Notes: generated by a model from the sequence alone, not told the origin. Shown: positions 35,584 through 46,534, numbered from the stretch's first letter. The stretch is DNA of 64,000 nt from Panorpa germanica (GCA_963678705.1 OY783206.1:26547807-26611806); one strand, 5' to 3'. Numbers and translations are program-made.

Positions 35584-38500
35584 ATGGCCGCGTCTTCAAC
35601 ATCATTTAACAGCAAAGCACAATGTGTAAAACAGATAGATGGCGCCGCCACAACAGCAGGTGTTGATTATGAAAATAGCATGTGTCTCCTTGTACTTCTA
35701 CGATTGTTGGAGGACGAGAACGTCGAAGAATTCTACATTGCTCAAAACGTAGAAGGGTGTGGTGCATTCGACGACCTGGTCATCAAGGTGAAGTATAATT
35801 CTTCAACAACGGCAAAGCTGATCTTAGTTCAGTTGAAGCACTCTGCCAGAAACGTCACAATAACAGCATTGGCCGGCGTTGAAGGAAAAGGAGATTTCCA
35901 ACTTAAGAAATACTTCGAGAGCTACAAGACAATTTGTTCTAAGATCGGGCAATTCGAAAATGAAATTCTCAATGATTGCAGCTTGGATGACATGACGTTC
36001 GTTTTATTCACCAACGCGAAATGTGCTGTAGGAGATAAAAGACAACGTAGAAGTTCATTCTGCTACCGGAAATTGCTGGAAACTGGAAACAATGAATGCG
36101 ATGTTTTCGAAATTGATTCATCAAAACAATTTCAAAAGTTTCATTCCGAAATGGAGAAGAACAAAAACCCTATTATTCAAGAAGAAAATGGATTAAAATT
36201 TTTACAAAAACTTGTTATCTTTTCAAAGCAAAGTAATGTTAAAGAACTTAAAAATATTATTGAGGAAAAACTTAGGGATTACTTTGCACGTGATAATGTG
36301 ACAATTGAATTAGCGCTGCAGAAGGCCTTAAATTTTATCACAAAAAATAGCTCCAAGTGGTTGAGTCGACACTCCGGAGTGTTATCTGGAATCGAATTCC
36401 TGTACCAAGGAATTACAGTAAAAATAAGCGAAGCTGACCATTTTTGGACAACTTCCATTACTCGAATAATAATAATGAACCATATATGCAGCGATATGGA
36501 AAATGACATTGTCCACATGGGTAGGAAAATGGAAAAGTCTGAGGATTACTATGTAGATAGATCCTTGCATAGATTAAATCAGATCCAAGTGGATGAAGCT
36601 ACATGGAGAATTTTAATATCGCAGGATCCCCTGGTGTTGATCTGTGGAGCACCTGGCATGGGAAAGAGCTGCTTTTTCACCCGTCAAGCTGAAATAATAA
36701 AAGTACAGAACCCTAAGAAGTACATCATGCGGAAGAATCTGGTGGATTTTTCAAAGTATTTTAATAAAATGGATGTAGAAGGAGATGTGGTATATGCGGC
36801 TAGAATGTTTTTAGAAGAAATCTCTGGTGTGTTACCGGGTACTCTGGAATACGAAATATTTATCTACAGCCTCCATGCTAAAGACATGATGGTAATTTTT
36901 CTTGATGGAGTAGATGAGATTAGCCCAAACTACTATAAGAAGCTTCTTGTTGTGGTTCAAACCATCCGATGGGCATTTAAAGTCCAACTCCTGGTGTCTA
37001 CTAGACCAGTGCTAAGGGAAAGAATGGAAAATGATCTTGCGGTCATACATTGGACATTAGAGCAATTTAAGAGAGATGATTCAGTATTATTCTTTAAAAA
37101 ATTTTGCAAAGAAGAAGATCAAGATGCTGTTGAACCAGTTAGACAGTCTGCAATCAGAGATCTTTTGTACATACCAATATTTTGTAAAATGGTGGGAGGC
37201 ATTATCAATGAAAGCAGTGACACTGGAAATATATTTAAGAATTTATCAAACAAAACACAAATATATGACAAATTCGTAGACGTGATGTTTGAAGTATACC
37301 ATCGGGATAAACTAAATATAGATGTTAACATACCAGGTGTTCAAGATCTCTTGGAACTCAAGAAGAACTTCGTACTGGAACAACATGAAACACTCGCTCT
37401 TCTTGAAATATTTGACAAAGGTTCATTGCAACTACTAAAAGAAATTATAGAAAGCGAAAGCAAGGAGTTTCTTACCAAAATATCTGAAGGTAAAGAGAAA
37501 ACGGGATTCATAGTTAATATCAAAGATAGAAGACCAGTATTTCTTCATCGAACTATCGCAGAATATTTCTGCGGTAGATGGTTTGCAAGAAACGAAAGTA
37601 AGTACAAGGAATTGGTTAATAATAAGAAATATTTACCTGAGGAAGTTGATTATTTCATGTCTCATAAACTGCCAAACCAACACAAACTATTTATAACAAT
37701 TTTAAATGTACGCGAACAAGAAGAAATAGAAGCCGCTTTGGCGGAATTTAAGTCTGAAGTGAATATCTTGGATCCGTTTAACAGAAGTGCGCTGTATTAT
37801 GTGTCCCTGTCTGCAAATAAGTTGGCCCTGAGATACCTGTTGTACAACGGCTTCGTCAGTGATGAGATGGTCACGGACAGTGAATTAGGGTACGATGATC
37901 TGATTGGAAGCGAAATATTACTATATTGGCTGAACAGTGTTTTATTAAAATACAAAAAATGTGGAAATAACGTGACCCACTTAATTAGTTTGTTAATGTT
38001 TGATTTTGATAAAGAAACTGTATTTTTACTCTTACATAACTCGAAACATTCCCCTCTTCACACCGCCATTTTGAAAGAAAATAAACAAGCTATCGCTGAA
38101 TTGTTAAATAGTGAAGACATAAATTCCAGAAATGTCTTGGGATTGACAGCGCTACATTTAGCTATTTATATGGAAGATGAAGACACGGTGCAGACCCTGG
38201 CGAAACGAGGAGCTGAATATAGTAATGACAACGTGTGTGGAATGTATCCTCATCAGATGAATCCACGCGGCACTGATATAAAACAAAGTATAAAATCTTT
38301 TTACGTAAACTGTATAAAGGAAGATATTGCAGTATTAGAGGAAATAAATGAAGATTACGCCTCGCAGGGGCTGATCTTGCACGACGCTGTTCGGAAAATG
38401 GATTTGGAACTTGTAAAACATTTGGTTAACTGTGAAGGATGCGACATTAATCAAATAGACAGCAAAGGACGAACAGCACTTCACGTGGCTATGACTGGAA

Positions 38501-38784
38501 CTGGAAGTTTCGAAAGAGATAAATTGATTGTGGGCACTTTGCAAAGAGTAAATTACGTGCAAGATTTTAATGGACTTTATCCCCACTGCTATGATCAAGA
38601 TGACGAATATCAATGGCTGCTAGGTTATGCTTTTGCATGTGGACTAGAACTTCTACCAGAAGACGATAAGAAAATATTTAACAAGGAAATTGAAGACCTT
38701 ATTTTCAGAGAAACATGTGGAGTTAGTATATTTAAAAAGGGCATTCGCGTGAGGACAAGACAAAAACTGGATCCGAATCTTTGA
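35584..38784 (+). CDS. Nuclease-NACHT-ankyrin protein A1 (STAND ATPase with N-terminal PD-(D/E)XK domain)
   Basis: The protein is 1066 residues in one coding exon. The ATG follows an acceptor (ttgaatattttcag at 35564) by 19 bases, and the frame upstream has a stop. Residues about 25-130 look like a PD-(D/E)XK nuclease: E30 in a helix (DYENSM), D63-D64 (GAFDDLVIKVK) and Q83-x-K85 (LILVQLKH), the pattern of restriction-like and Cap4/DUF4297-type nucleases. Residues about 345-660 form a NACHT-type ATPase: Walker A GAPGMGKS (355-362), Walker B VIFLDGVDE (437-445), VSTRP (471-475), and the NACHT-associated FLHRTIAEYFCGRWF (about 653). The C-terminus has ankyrin repeats at about 820-880 and 930-975. 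It is likely cytosolic, with no signal peptide. The closest functional analogy is bacterial Avs proteins and NLRs; the activity is inferred. Confidence 0.88.
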   Translation: MAASSTSFNSKAQCVKQIDGAATTAGVDYENSMCLLVLLRLLEDENVEEFYIAQNVEGCGAFDDLVIKVKYNSSTTAKLILVQLKHSARNVTITALAGVEGKGDFQLKKYFESYKTICSKIGQFENEILNDCSLDDMTFVLFTNAKCAVGDKRQRRSSFCYRKLLETGNNECDVFEIDSSKQFQKFHSEMEKNKNPIIQEENGLKFLQKLVIFSKQSNVKELKNIIEEKLRDYFARDNVTIELALQKALNFITKNSSKWLSRHSGVLSGIEFLYQGITVKISEADHFWTTSITRIIIMNHICSDMENDIVHMGRKMEKSEDYYVDRSLHRLNQIQVDEATWRILISQDPLVLICGAPGMGKSCFFTRQAEIIKVQNPKKYIMRKNLVDFSKYFNKMDVEGDVVYAARMFLEEISGVLPGTLEYEIFIYSLHAKDMMVIFLDGVDEISPNYYKKLLVVVQTIRWAFKVQLLVSTRPVLRERMENDLAVIHWTLEQFKRDDSVLFFKKFCKEEDQDAVEPVRQSAIRDLLYIPIFCKMVGGIINESSDTGNIFKNLSNKTQIYDKFVDVMFEVYHRDKLNIDVNIPGVQDLLELKKNFVLEQHETLALLEIFDKGSLQLLKEIIESESKEFLTKISEGKEKTGFIVNIKDRRPVFLHRTIAEYFCGRWFARNESKYKELVNNKKYLPEEVDYFMSHKLPNQHKLFITILNVREQEEIEAALAEFKSEVNILDPFNRSALYYVSLSANKLALRYLLYNGFVSDEMVTDSELGYDDLIGSEILLYWLNSVLLKYKKCGNNVTHLISLLMFDFDKETVFLLLHNSKHSPLHTAILKENKQAIAELLNSEDINSRNVLGLTALHLAIYMEDEDTVQTLAKRGAEYSNDNVCGMYPHQMNPRGTDIKQSIKSFYVNCIKEDIAVLEEINEDYASQGLILHDAVRKMDLELVKHLVNCEGCDINQIDSKGRTALHVAMTGTGSFERDKLIVGTLQRVNYVQDFNGLYPHCYDQDDEYQWLLGYAFACGLELLPEDDKKIFNKEIEDLIFRETCGVSIFKKGIRVRTRQKLDPNL

Positions 38785-38826
38785 AGATGTTAAGTTTGAT
38801 TAGGTGGTTATTGACAATGTTATTGA

Positions 38827-39137
38827 CAGCAGAGATTTATGAGCTGTAAGATTGGTAACCTGTAAACTTGTCAGAGTTCTGTCAAGAATATATCTCTTTT
38901 ACGGTCGTCGTAAAAAAGAGATAACAACTAGTGATAGTGATGTCACATGCCTTGGAATATTGTCCAACGTTGAATCTCTTTAATAATTAAAGGGAAAAAA
39001 TGTCTTTTTAATTGTTAATATCTCTTAACATATAAGGAGCTATTAGAAAATAATTGAACATTTGAGGTTCTTGTAACCAACTTTATCAAAATATAGTACA
39101 CTTTTATAGAAATTAAGACATAGGACACAAGCCCATT
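38827..39137 (+). mobile_element. MITE family F1, right half only
   Basis: The unit starts in the middle of the F1 sequence (GCAGAGATTTATGAGCTGTA) and ends with the terminal repeat GGACACAAGCCCATT. A roughly 60-bp insertion near 38870-38930 contains TCTCTTTTACGGTCGTCGTAAAAAAGAGA, a perfect hairpin absent from other copies. It begins 43 bp after the stop of the A1 gene and probably overlaps its 3' untranslated region. Confidence 0.8.
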
Positions 39138-39505
39138 ATCCGCGCTAAAGGGTGGCTACATCGAACATCAAGCATTTTTTATTAAAATTTGAAATGTTTT
39201 TAAGATGTAGTGAAGTTTTTAAATTAATAAAATCAAAATTGACAAAATTACAGCATTTTAATAAGGTAACACTTCGAGCGCTGACTCTTGTAACGCAAAC
39301 AATCATTTAAAACAAGTTAATCAAAAACAAAAATGAACACAGTACGTGGGAATTTCCCTTTCTTCTCCATAGGTAAATTCAAGATACAACTTGTTCTTTC
39401 TTGTAATCGTTAAACGCGATAAAATAAAGAATGACTCAACCACATCAACCTCGGCCGTCAGCTTGAATGGTCATGACCTTGCGTTTCGTATTGTTGACGC
39501 GTAAC

Positions 39506-39702
39506 TGCGCATGCGCGACTCCGCTCACTACTGACAGCTGACTTTGGAATGCTGGACTTTTATTTTACACACATTCGTACGGTGCGGTCAAATAATAATA
39601 TAAAATAACGTAATGTTAAATGTGATAAATTAAGTAACAGATATTAAATAAATTCGTGCATTATTAGCTTTTATTAGTGTTCTTCAGTGTCAGTTAACCA
39701 GG
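39506..39702 (+). promoter_or_regulatory. Probable promoter and leader exon of the 41172 gene, with NRF-1/Ewg-like site
   Basis: The palindrome TGCGCATGCGCG at 39506-39517 matches the binding motif of NRF-1 (Erect wing in flies), a common core-promoter element. Downstream, a plausible leader exon ends TCAGTTAACCAG before a gtaaat donor at 39703. The matching acceptor is ttttgcag at 41156, just before the start codon. The exact start of transcription was not determined. Confidence 0.45.
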
Positions 39703-39827
39703 TAAATATCTTACTCACTTTTACCTTTTAATTTATTAACGTAGAAATATTATTGTTTCATATATGTTCGTGTATATATGAAACATAAATATGTAGAATC
39801 TATAAAATGATAGCCCTATGTCTATAT

Positions 39828-40178
39828 ATATAGGGTCTTTTAACATAAGCGTCCTTTTAAATGAACAGAAAAAGGCAATATTTTCGTGAAAACTATTGTA
39901 TTTATTGTCTTTGGCCTATCAATATGTTAACAATTATTTCTCAATACATTATCTAGATTAACAAGTTTTCAAATCTGATTCAATTCATTTAATTCTCTTG
40001 AAAACTATCTCTCATTTATCTTCTTTTCCTCTACATTTTCTCCATCCCGACATAATTTAAAGTGCAAACTTTGAGGTTAGTAACGAAGCATAATAGCTGA
40101 CAAAATGTCACTGCATGTGTTTGTTGACATTTCAAAAATGTTGCGCAATTTAAAATGGCAGCTCTTGTTGAAAGTCGA
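39828..40178 (+). mobile_element. MITE family F2, diverged copy with insertion
   Basis: The left end TAGGGTCTTTTAACATAAGC and the right end GGCAGCTCTTGTTGAAAG correspond to the F2 termini. The middle has GTGCAAACTTTGAGGTTAGT as in other copies, plus about 100 extra bases. It lies in the leader intron of the 41172 gene. Confidence 0.55.
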
Positions 40179-40524
40179 TATAAATGAATTATTATTTTGC
40201 TTTTTAACAGAATTGTGTCCTAGCTATTGACTATATTTTAATGCTCGTAATTTTTCTTTCTATAACTATTGTCCCTTTTTTAAAAGTGGCGCCAAGCGAG
40301 TTCAAATATCAAGATACACTAAAGATTTAAAATTCAATTTATAATTATTTCAACTCAGTTCAAACTATCCTAAAACTGTAGAGACTTATGCTACACGTAA
40401 TCCTCGCTTTACACGGATTTTTTGTACACGGACTCGAAATAACACGGTTGGTTCACAAAGAAGAACAAATCGTTTTTTTTTGCATGAATTAATTGTCTTA
40501 ACACGAATTCCAAAAAAATTTTTT

Positions 40525-40710
40525 ACTATAGTTCAAATTACGAGAGTTCGGCAGCGACTCATATTTAAAACAAGTTGTGGGGTATAAACTGCCGATATAA
40601 CTAAAAAGCACTGACTAATTTATTTTTCTATGATGTATATAGAAACGAATAAGATAAAATTTATTATCGTATTATAAATTTATACCGCGTCTTATAACCT
40701 CTTTTAATAA
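40525..40710 (+). mobile_element. MITE family F3 copy (leader intron of the 41172 gene)
   Basis: The copy starts CTATAGTTCAAATTACGAGA and continues GTTCGGCAGCGACTCATATT. It is about 90 percent alike over 170 bases to 57155-57331. The right terminal repeat is not clear; the block ends near TTATAACCTCTTTTA. Confidence 0.65.
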
Positions 40711-41171
40711 TTATTATTAATGAGGGTCAGTTATGATTGATCACGCCTAGTAAAGAGGATTAAATTATGTTTGTTTCGGGATATTTGTTTAGGATTAGAT
40801 TTCATTTGTTGTCTGGAATTGTTATTAATTTTAAGTAATGGGAATTTTCTAAATATCGTATTTAAAGCGAATCCTATTGTGGAATAAATATCTAATAAAA
40901 AAAAAAGGTAAAACCCGATGACGTCAGTAATGAAAGTAAACGTGCGCGCCTATTAACTTATTAACATATACTTTTTATTTCTAATTAGAATAATGATTTT
41001 TTGTTTTTTTATGTTCGTACTTATGGACTAAAATGTGTGTTTCTTCATCTCATATATCGCATATCACAATAAGTGACAATAGAGACACTTAATTTTCACT
41101 TAATGAAAACTTAACTTTTAAAAAAAATGGGAAAATTTATTTTTTTTATTTTGCAGAAGTACTAAAACAAA

Positions 41172-44100
41172 ATGGCGGATTTACCTACGTCACAGCCCGA
41201 GAAGACTCTACTCAGACGAACTTTAGAACAACCGAACCTAATATGCTACTTATCGGAAATCCCCGAAACCGATGCTCTCTTCGTCAGTGACGAATATACA
41301 ACCGAAGAATTATTAAACGATGTGGACCCGAAGTACATTTCCGAAACAGCGGAAATAACCGAAGACACACGATTTTGTATAGGAACATATGAAGACTATT
41401 TAGAATTATGTAAAACAAGAAGAAATGTACATAAGGTCGACTATAACTTTGACGGAAATAGCATAGTATGGAGAGAGAGCAATATTGGCGCTGATGTGGA
41501 TATTTTAAGAAAAATCGCTCTAACAGAGAGCTACATCGACGAATTTGAGGTCCAGTTTGACTTGCCTGTCACCATTATATTTGCGGATCACGGAATGGGT
41601 AAAACAACTCAGCTCCATGAACTGAAAGACGATCTCTTTGCGCAAAACCCGAAGGCGTATGCTCTGTTCCTGAACGATGATGAATTATCCCGCTATTTTA
41701 ATTCATCTGTTGACAGAAACGTCAAAACTTTTACAGAATTCTACAATATCGACAAAGCAAACCCTGACGTACATTTGTTCTTTGATAATTTTGAATATTT
41801 GCGGGAAATTGAAGATTTGATAAACATCTTCACAGAGTTTCACTTCCATCATAGAAACGTCAAACTATGGATGACCTGCAATCTGTAACAAGGGCTAAAT
41901 TGGAGTCCAAATTTGGAACGTTTGCTTGTTATTTATGCCCTATACCAGATGAATTACAGGTCAAATTTTTGAAAGAAATTTGGGGGATTGATTCTCTTCA
42001 TTTTGATAGTTATATTACTGAAATTTTAAAATTATGTAATCATTATTACTGGGGACCCTTAACCGAAGACCCATTCGTATATAAAGACGGATGTTCAAAA
42101 TTTAATTTGAAGTTTACCCAGTATCCTTTGCATTTGGAAATGATTGGCGCCAATTTTAAACCTAATAAAAACACTCCACCACTTAAAATTAGTATTCTCG
42201 AAATTTTTGAGAATTTTATACAAAAGAATTATAAAGCGAATCATTTGGAAGAACTAGCTGTTGTCGAATTTTGTAAAAATTTAGATTATAAATTTAATTT
42301 TGAAAATATTAATCTACCATCGAAAATTGATTTGCAATTTTCTTCCATAATAAACTATCTAGCAGCAAAATGGTTTTCCAGTAATATTAAAGGGTTCAAA
42401 GATTTGCTGAGACTAATTGTGAAATCAGAATATACCAATTGGCAATTTGAGTATTTTGTTGATAGATTTCTTTGCCAAGATAACAATTTACATACAGCTG
42501 TCTTAAATCGTGATTTAGAATCTGTCCAATTGTTGTGCGCATCCGGCGATGTTAATGAAATTGATGCAGTTGGTAGAACTGCCTTACATCTCTGCAATGA
42601 CCCTAAAATGGCTGAAATATTGATTCAAAATGGTGCCCGATTTAATGTTAAAGATGATATCCATCACCTGACCCCATTAGCCTTGAACGACCTGACATCA
42701 AATATAGAAATAATTGAAGTGTTGTTGAAAAATAACGCCGATTTTAATGAGTTATCATCCACCTTAAATTTCAGCGAGGCACAATTAGACAAACGATTTA
42801 ATTACGTGTTATTATATAATGCTATTGAATATATTAAAGTGATATGCCAAAATTGTAAGCAACTGAAGATTACTTCATATATAGCAACTCAAATTTTTCA
42901 TGTTTTATCAGAAGATTTGGTGCTAGAAGTGCTCAAACTAGCTGAAGGGGTTGCTGAACTTGAAATGGCTTTACACCTGGCTGTCAACAAGAAATATTTC
43001 GAAGCTGTCAAATATTTGATTGATGTACTGAAAGTTGACATTTATCACAAGTACCACAATGGCAACACTTTGCTACATATAGCTTGTGAAGGTGGTGACA
43101 TTAATATCGTGTCTTACCTGATTGGATTAGGCTTAGACCTGAATGTAGTCAACGATGATGGCTGGAACTGTTTCTTAAGTTCCTGCCAGAGTGGCAACGT
43201 TGAAATGATCAAGTTTTTGGTTAAGAAAGGAGTGAACACTGATATTACTGCATCGTGTGGGATAACAGCATTGAATTTAGCTTTAAATTATAGGAATGCA
43301 GATGCTGTTGAATATCTTTATGAAAACGCGGGAGATTTCAATTTGAAAGATGTGGTATTTACTGAAGATGATTTGTTTACAGCTATGTCTCAATATAATT
43401 TAAGGTTAATTCAGTTCATGATGGCGAACAGCAAAATAGATATAAACGCCAAACGTGATGGAAACAGTTTGTTGCATTTATCTTCCAGAATATTTCATGA
43501 GGATATAGTTAAATATCTTTTGAATGCCGGGGCTGATGTCAATGCAAAGGATGATGAAGGTTGTACTCCACTGTTCCTTGTTGTTGGAAATAATGTAGAA
43601 GCCTTTAAAGTTTTAATAGAGAATGGCGCAGATGTTTCTGCCACCAACAATAGAGGGGAAAATGTCTTGTTTAAATTTTATAATTACTGTATAGGGGACC
43701 CCCAAGTTAACCATTTGCAGTGCATAGAGTTACTGTTATCGTCTGGTTTAGATGTGAATGCAAGAAGCATTTCCGGAGACACTGCCTTGCACTGCGCGTG
43801 CTCCAATAATTCGCATGTGGTTGTCAAATGTCTTCTTGACCATGGCGCAGATGTTAACATAGTTAACAATAATGGAGACTCTCCGCTGCACTTGGCTTGC
43901 GCAAATGATAGAGACACTGTCGCAATGGTGTCGGTTCTTTTATCTAAACATCCGGATGTAAACCTTCGTAACAAATTAGGAGAAACTCCCATTATGAGAG
44001 TTGTGCAAAACCACGAGGTATACAGCGAGCTATTAAAATATGGAGCGGACTTACATTGCCGAGACAATAACGGACGGAATTTGATTCATGTTTGTGCTAA

Positions 44101-44332
44101 TTATGGTTTCGTAGATATTTTGGAATTTCTCAAGAAAGCTGGCTTAAAAGATGCTAAAATCGTTGACAATTTGGGTCAAACTGCTCTACATATTGCGGCA
44201 AAAAGTTGTCAATTTGAAACTTTTAAATATTTGTATTTTAATTTTGAAACTGATGTTAATATTGTTGATAATGATGGTAAAAAAGCAATTGATTTAACCG
44301 ATAATTTGAAAATTAAAAGTTTTATTAAATAG
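41172..44332 (+). pseudogene. P-loop (STAND-like) / ankyrin repeat gene B2, one frameshift
   Basis: The ATG at 41172 follows an acceptor (ttttgcag) and an in-frame stop. The first 238 codons give TDALFVSDEYTTEELL, RFCIGTYEDYLELC, a P-loop ADHGMGKTT (138-146), a Walker-B-like VHLFFDNFEYL (200-210) and KLWMTC. They then stop at 41888. The same protein continues in the frame starting at 41867 from about SVTRAKLESKFGTF. A single-base deletion near 41880 (or sequencing error) explains this, since the related pseudogene at 23675-27097 reads straight through the same place. The remaining 800 codons are clean: an alpha-helical STAND-like region, then about seventeen ankyrin repeats (for example GDTALHCACSNNSHVVVKCL, GQTALHIAAKSCQFETF) to a stop at 44332. 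Unlike A1 it has no nuclease domain. Confidence 0.8.
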
Positions 44333-44679
44333 CTGAAATATCCTTGAACACAGCTATTTATTTCTTCACTCGAAATGTATCTGCTACATAAATATTTACT
44401 GCAAACATAAAAAGTAATAAATGTATCATAAAAAAATGTTTATTTTATTTATTATATATGTTATTATTATTTTATTGTAATATTTTCTCTCTCTTCTTTC
44501 TTCTCCGAGAAGAATTCCTTTTCTTTCACTTCTTTACCCGTTGTTCTTTTGTTAAACTTATTTTTTAAGATACTGTAATCTATCTGTAAAGTTACATAAC
44601 AGAAATCATCTGTCAAAATAAATTTACATTTCCTGACGCTAAAAAAGTTTTTATGCAAAAAGATATAATCACTTTGGAC
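44333..44679. other. 3' flank of the 41172 gene
   Basis: AT-rich sequence with AATAAA signals near 44416 and TTTATT words near 44450. A stretch rich in C and T at 44485-44560 gives a minus-strand lysine/glutamate frame, which I take to be low-complexity noise. Confidence 0.4.
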
Positions 44680-45786
44680 ATATAGGACGCGTTTTTTTTT
44701 TATAATTATAGTTTCTCGGGCTTCCTAAGCACGTAGCCTTTTATCGCCCCTAATATATTCTGCTTTTCCTTATACTTTGTATCCCGACAACAAGAATGAT
44801 CTATTCATGGCTACTGCTGTTATAAATTTCGGTTTCTCAATCAAAAAGGCGGTGTTAACAGGAAGCGTCTGCGAAGTCTGTAGCACCGCCCGTTGGAGTC
44901 CATTTCTTGCCATTGCTGTATTTTTACATTGCCACAGAATGTGGTCAGGGTCTGCCTCTTCTTCACCACATTCGCATTTAGAGTTTGGAATGATTTTGTT
45001 TCTTGCTAGATGTTTCGGAGCTCCAGTATGATTCATTCTTAGTCTTGAGGTCATTGTAATTAATCTTCTTGGCCATTTTAGTTTGGCAAACCATGGCTTA
45101 CGTCTCAGTATTGGTTGTATTGTATAAAATTCTCTACCTTTATCAGAATTATCCCACTTGTCTTGCCAATTTTTCATTTCATTTTTTTCTAATTCTGCTT
45201 TCATGTCTGATTTTATAAAAAATGAAATATATTTATCACAGGAAGTAGCTACCTTGGCCATTTGATCAGCTTTTTCATTTCCCTTAATTCCCTTATGTGA
45301 CGGTATCCAAATTAGTTTAATATTTCGGCCCTTATCTATTTCCCTATTTATTTTTTCTTTGACATAATAAATTTTGTTGTCTAATTTTGTATTGATTCCC
45401 TTACTGCTTAAGGACTGTATGACTGATAACGAGTCAGATAATATTAAGGTGTTGTCTCTGTCATCAGTAATGATTTGATCCACAGCTAGATCTATGGCAC
45501 ATAACTCAGCTGTATATATGGATGCTTGATTATGAAGCTTGTAAATTCTGCTATTGTTAATATCTACTACTGCTGCACCACCCACTCCATCTGCTTCTTT
45601 TGAGCCGTCAGTATATAATTTTGTATAATTCGGGAATTGTTGATCTAATTTTTGTTGTAAGTCTATAGTTATTAGCTCAGGTAATATGTTACTCATATTT
45701 AGCTCCTTGCCAATAGTTATATTTGCAGGAGTTCCTCTACCTGAGTAATAATAATCTAATTCGAAAATTGGTATATAGGACGCGTT
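44680..45786 (-). mobile_element. 5'-truncated non-LTR retrotransposon insertion with 14-bp target-site duplication
   Basis: The insertion is bounded by the direct repeat ATATAGGACGCGTT at 44680-44693 and 45773-45786. On the minus strand the 3' end is an A-rich tail just inside 44694-44702, preceded by a short 3' untranslated region. The 5' end cuts into the ORF2 C-terminal part. These are the hallmarks of target-primed reverse transcription. A shorter relative of the same 3' end lies at 46535-46686. Confidence 0.9.
44770..45772 (-). CDS. Retrotransposon ORF2 C-terminal part: RNase HI domain and CCHC-like tail
   Basis: The domain carries the four RNase HI acidic residues in order: LYTDGSKEADG (D), IYTAELCAI (E), LILSDSLSVIQSL (D) and WIPSHKGIKGNEKADQMAK (D). 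A C-terminal zinc-like motif follows (CECGEEEADPDHILWQC). The reverse transcriptase is absent because the copy is 5'-truncated. The open frame extends to an ATG at 45810, but its first dozen codons (MDGRMIVLN onward) come from flanking DNA and the target-site duplication. Presence of RNase H suggests the I/Jockey-related group; the frame is intact, so the insertion is fairly young. Confidence 0.9.
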
Positions 45787-46534
45787 CAAAACGATCATTC
45801 TGCCGTCCAAACTTGGCGACCGTGATCGTTTTGATTGCTTAGTGGAACGATATTTATATATATATTTAAATAAATATTTTTTATAAACCGTCTATCTTTC
45901 TTTAATTGAATTAATTTTAATTATTTTTCATCTTTTTATAATTAAATAGTGCTTAGTGTTTTGCATACCTACTAGGTGCAAGCTGTAATCCGCTTCCACT
46001 CTCAATAGAAATCCCCTCACCGACAAAATATTAGGGAGTGAACTTTGTTGTAAGATATGCATCTATTTTTGAGTAATTTGTGGATAGCTCCCAAAATACA
46101 AAGCCTGATAATGAACAAATAAAAAAAATTCGAAAAACTGTTTATCTATATCTTAAACACACCCCATTTTAAACATATTATAGAACACTAGAACCACTAG
46201 TTTGTTTCTTAGATGATATAATATTTTTACAGAACACTACAATACAAATACAGATTTGTTTCTTAAAAATTCATTAATTTTTTTTAATTTATTCGATGGT
46301 TTGTAGAATGACGTAGATAAATAAAAAAATATATAATCTTTTCTTTTATTGATTTGTGCTAGTGAAACAATAAAAATGTTTTTGAAGTCATGAAATACTT
46401 TTGCATAACCAATATATTAAAGTGAAAATATTAATTTCAATTTAAATTTAAATAAAGCTTGTTACTTCCTAAATGCCTAGTACTGTGATCTACTCATTAA
46501 GGCATTAAAATTAAAATAGTTATTTAATATAACT
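45787..46534. other. Gene-free AT-rich stretch
   Basis: Just after the insertion, AAAACGATCA near 45789 and TGATCGTTTT near 45822 form an imperfect hairpin. The rest shows no coding frame or clear repeat. Confidence 0.4.

Noticed and set aside
36279..37523. Minus-strand frames opposite the A1 gene
   Set aside because: Shadows of a 1066-codon frame with clear domain motifs.
41860..41890. Programmed -1 frameshifting in the 41172 gene
   Set aside because: No X XXY YYZ slippery heptamer or obvious downstream pseudoknot is seen, and the paralogue needs no shift; a one-base deletion or assembly error is simpler.
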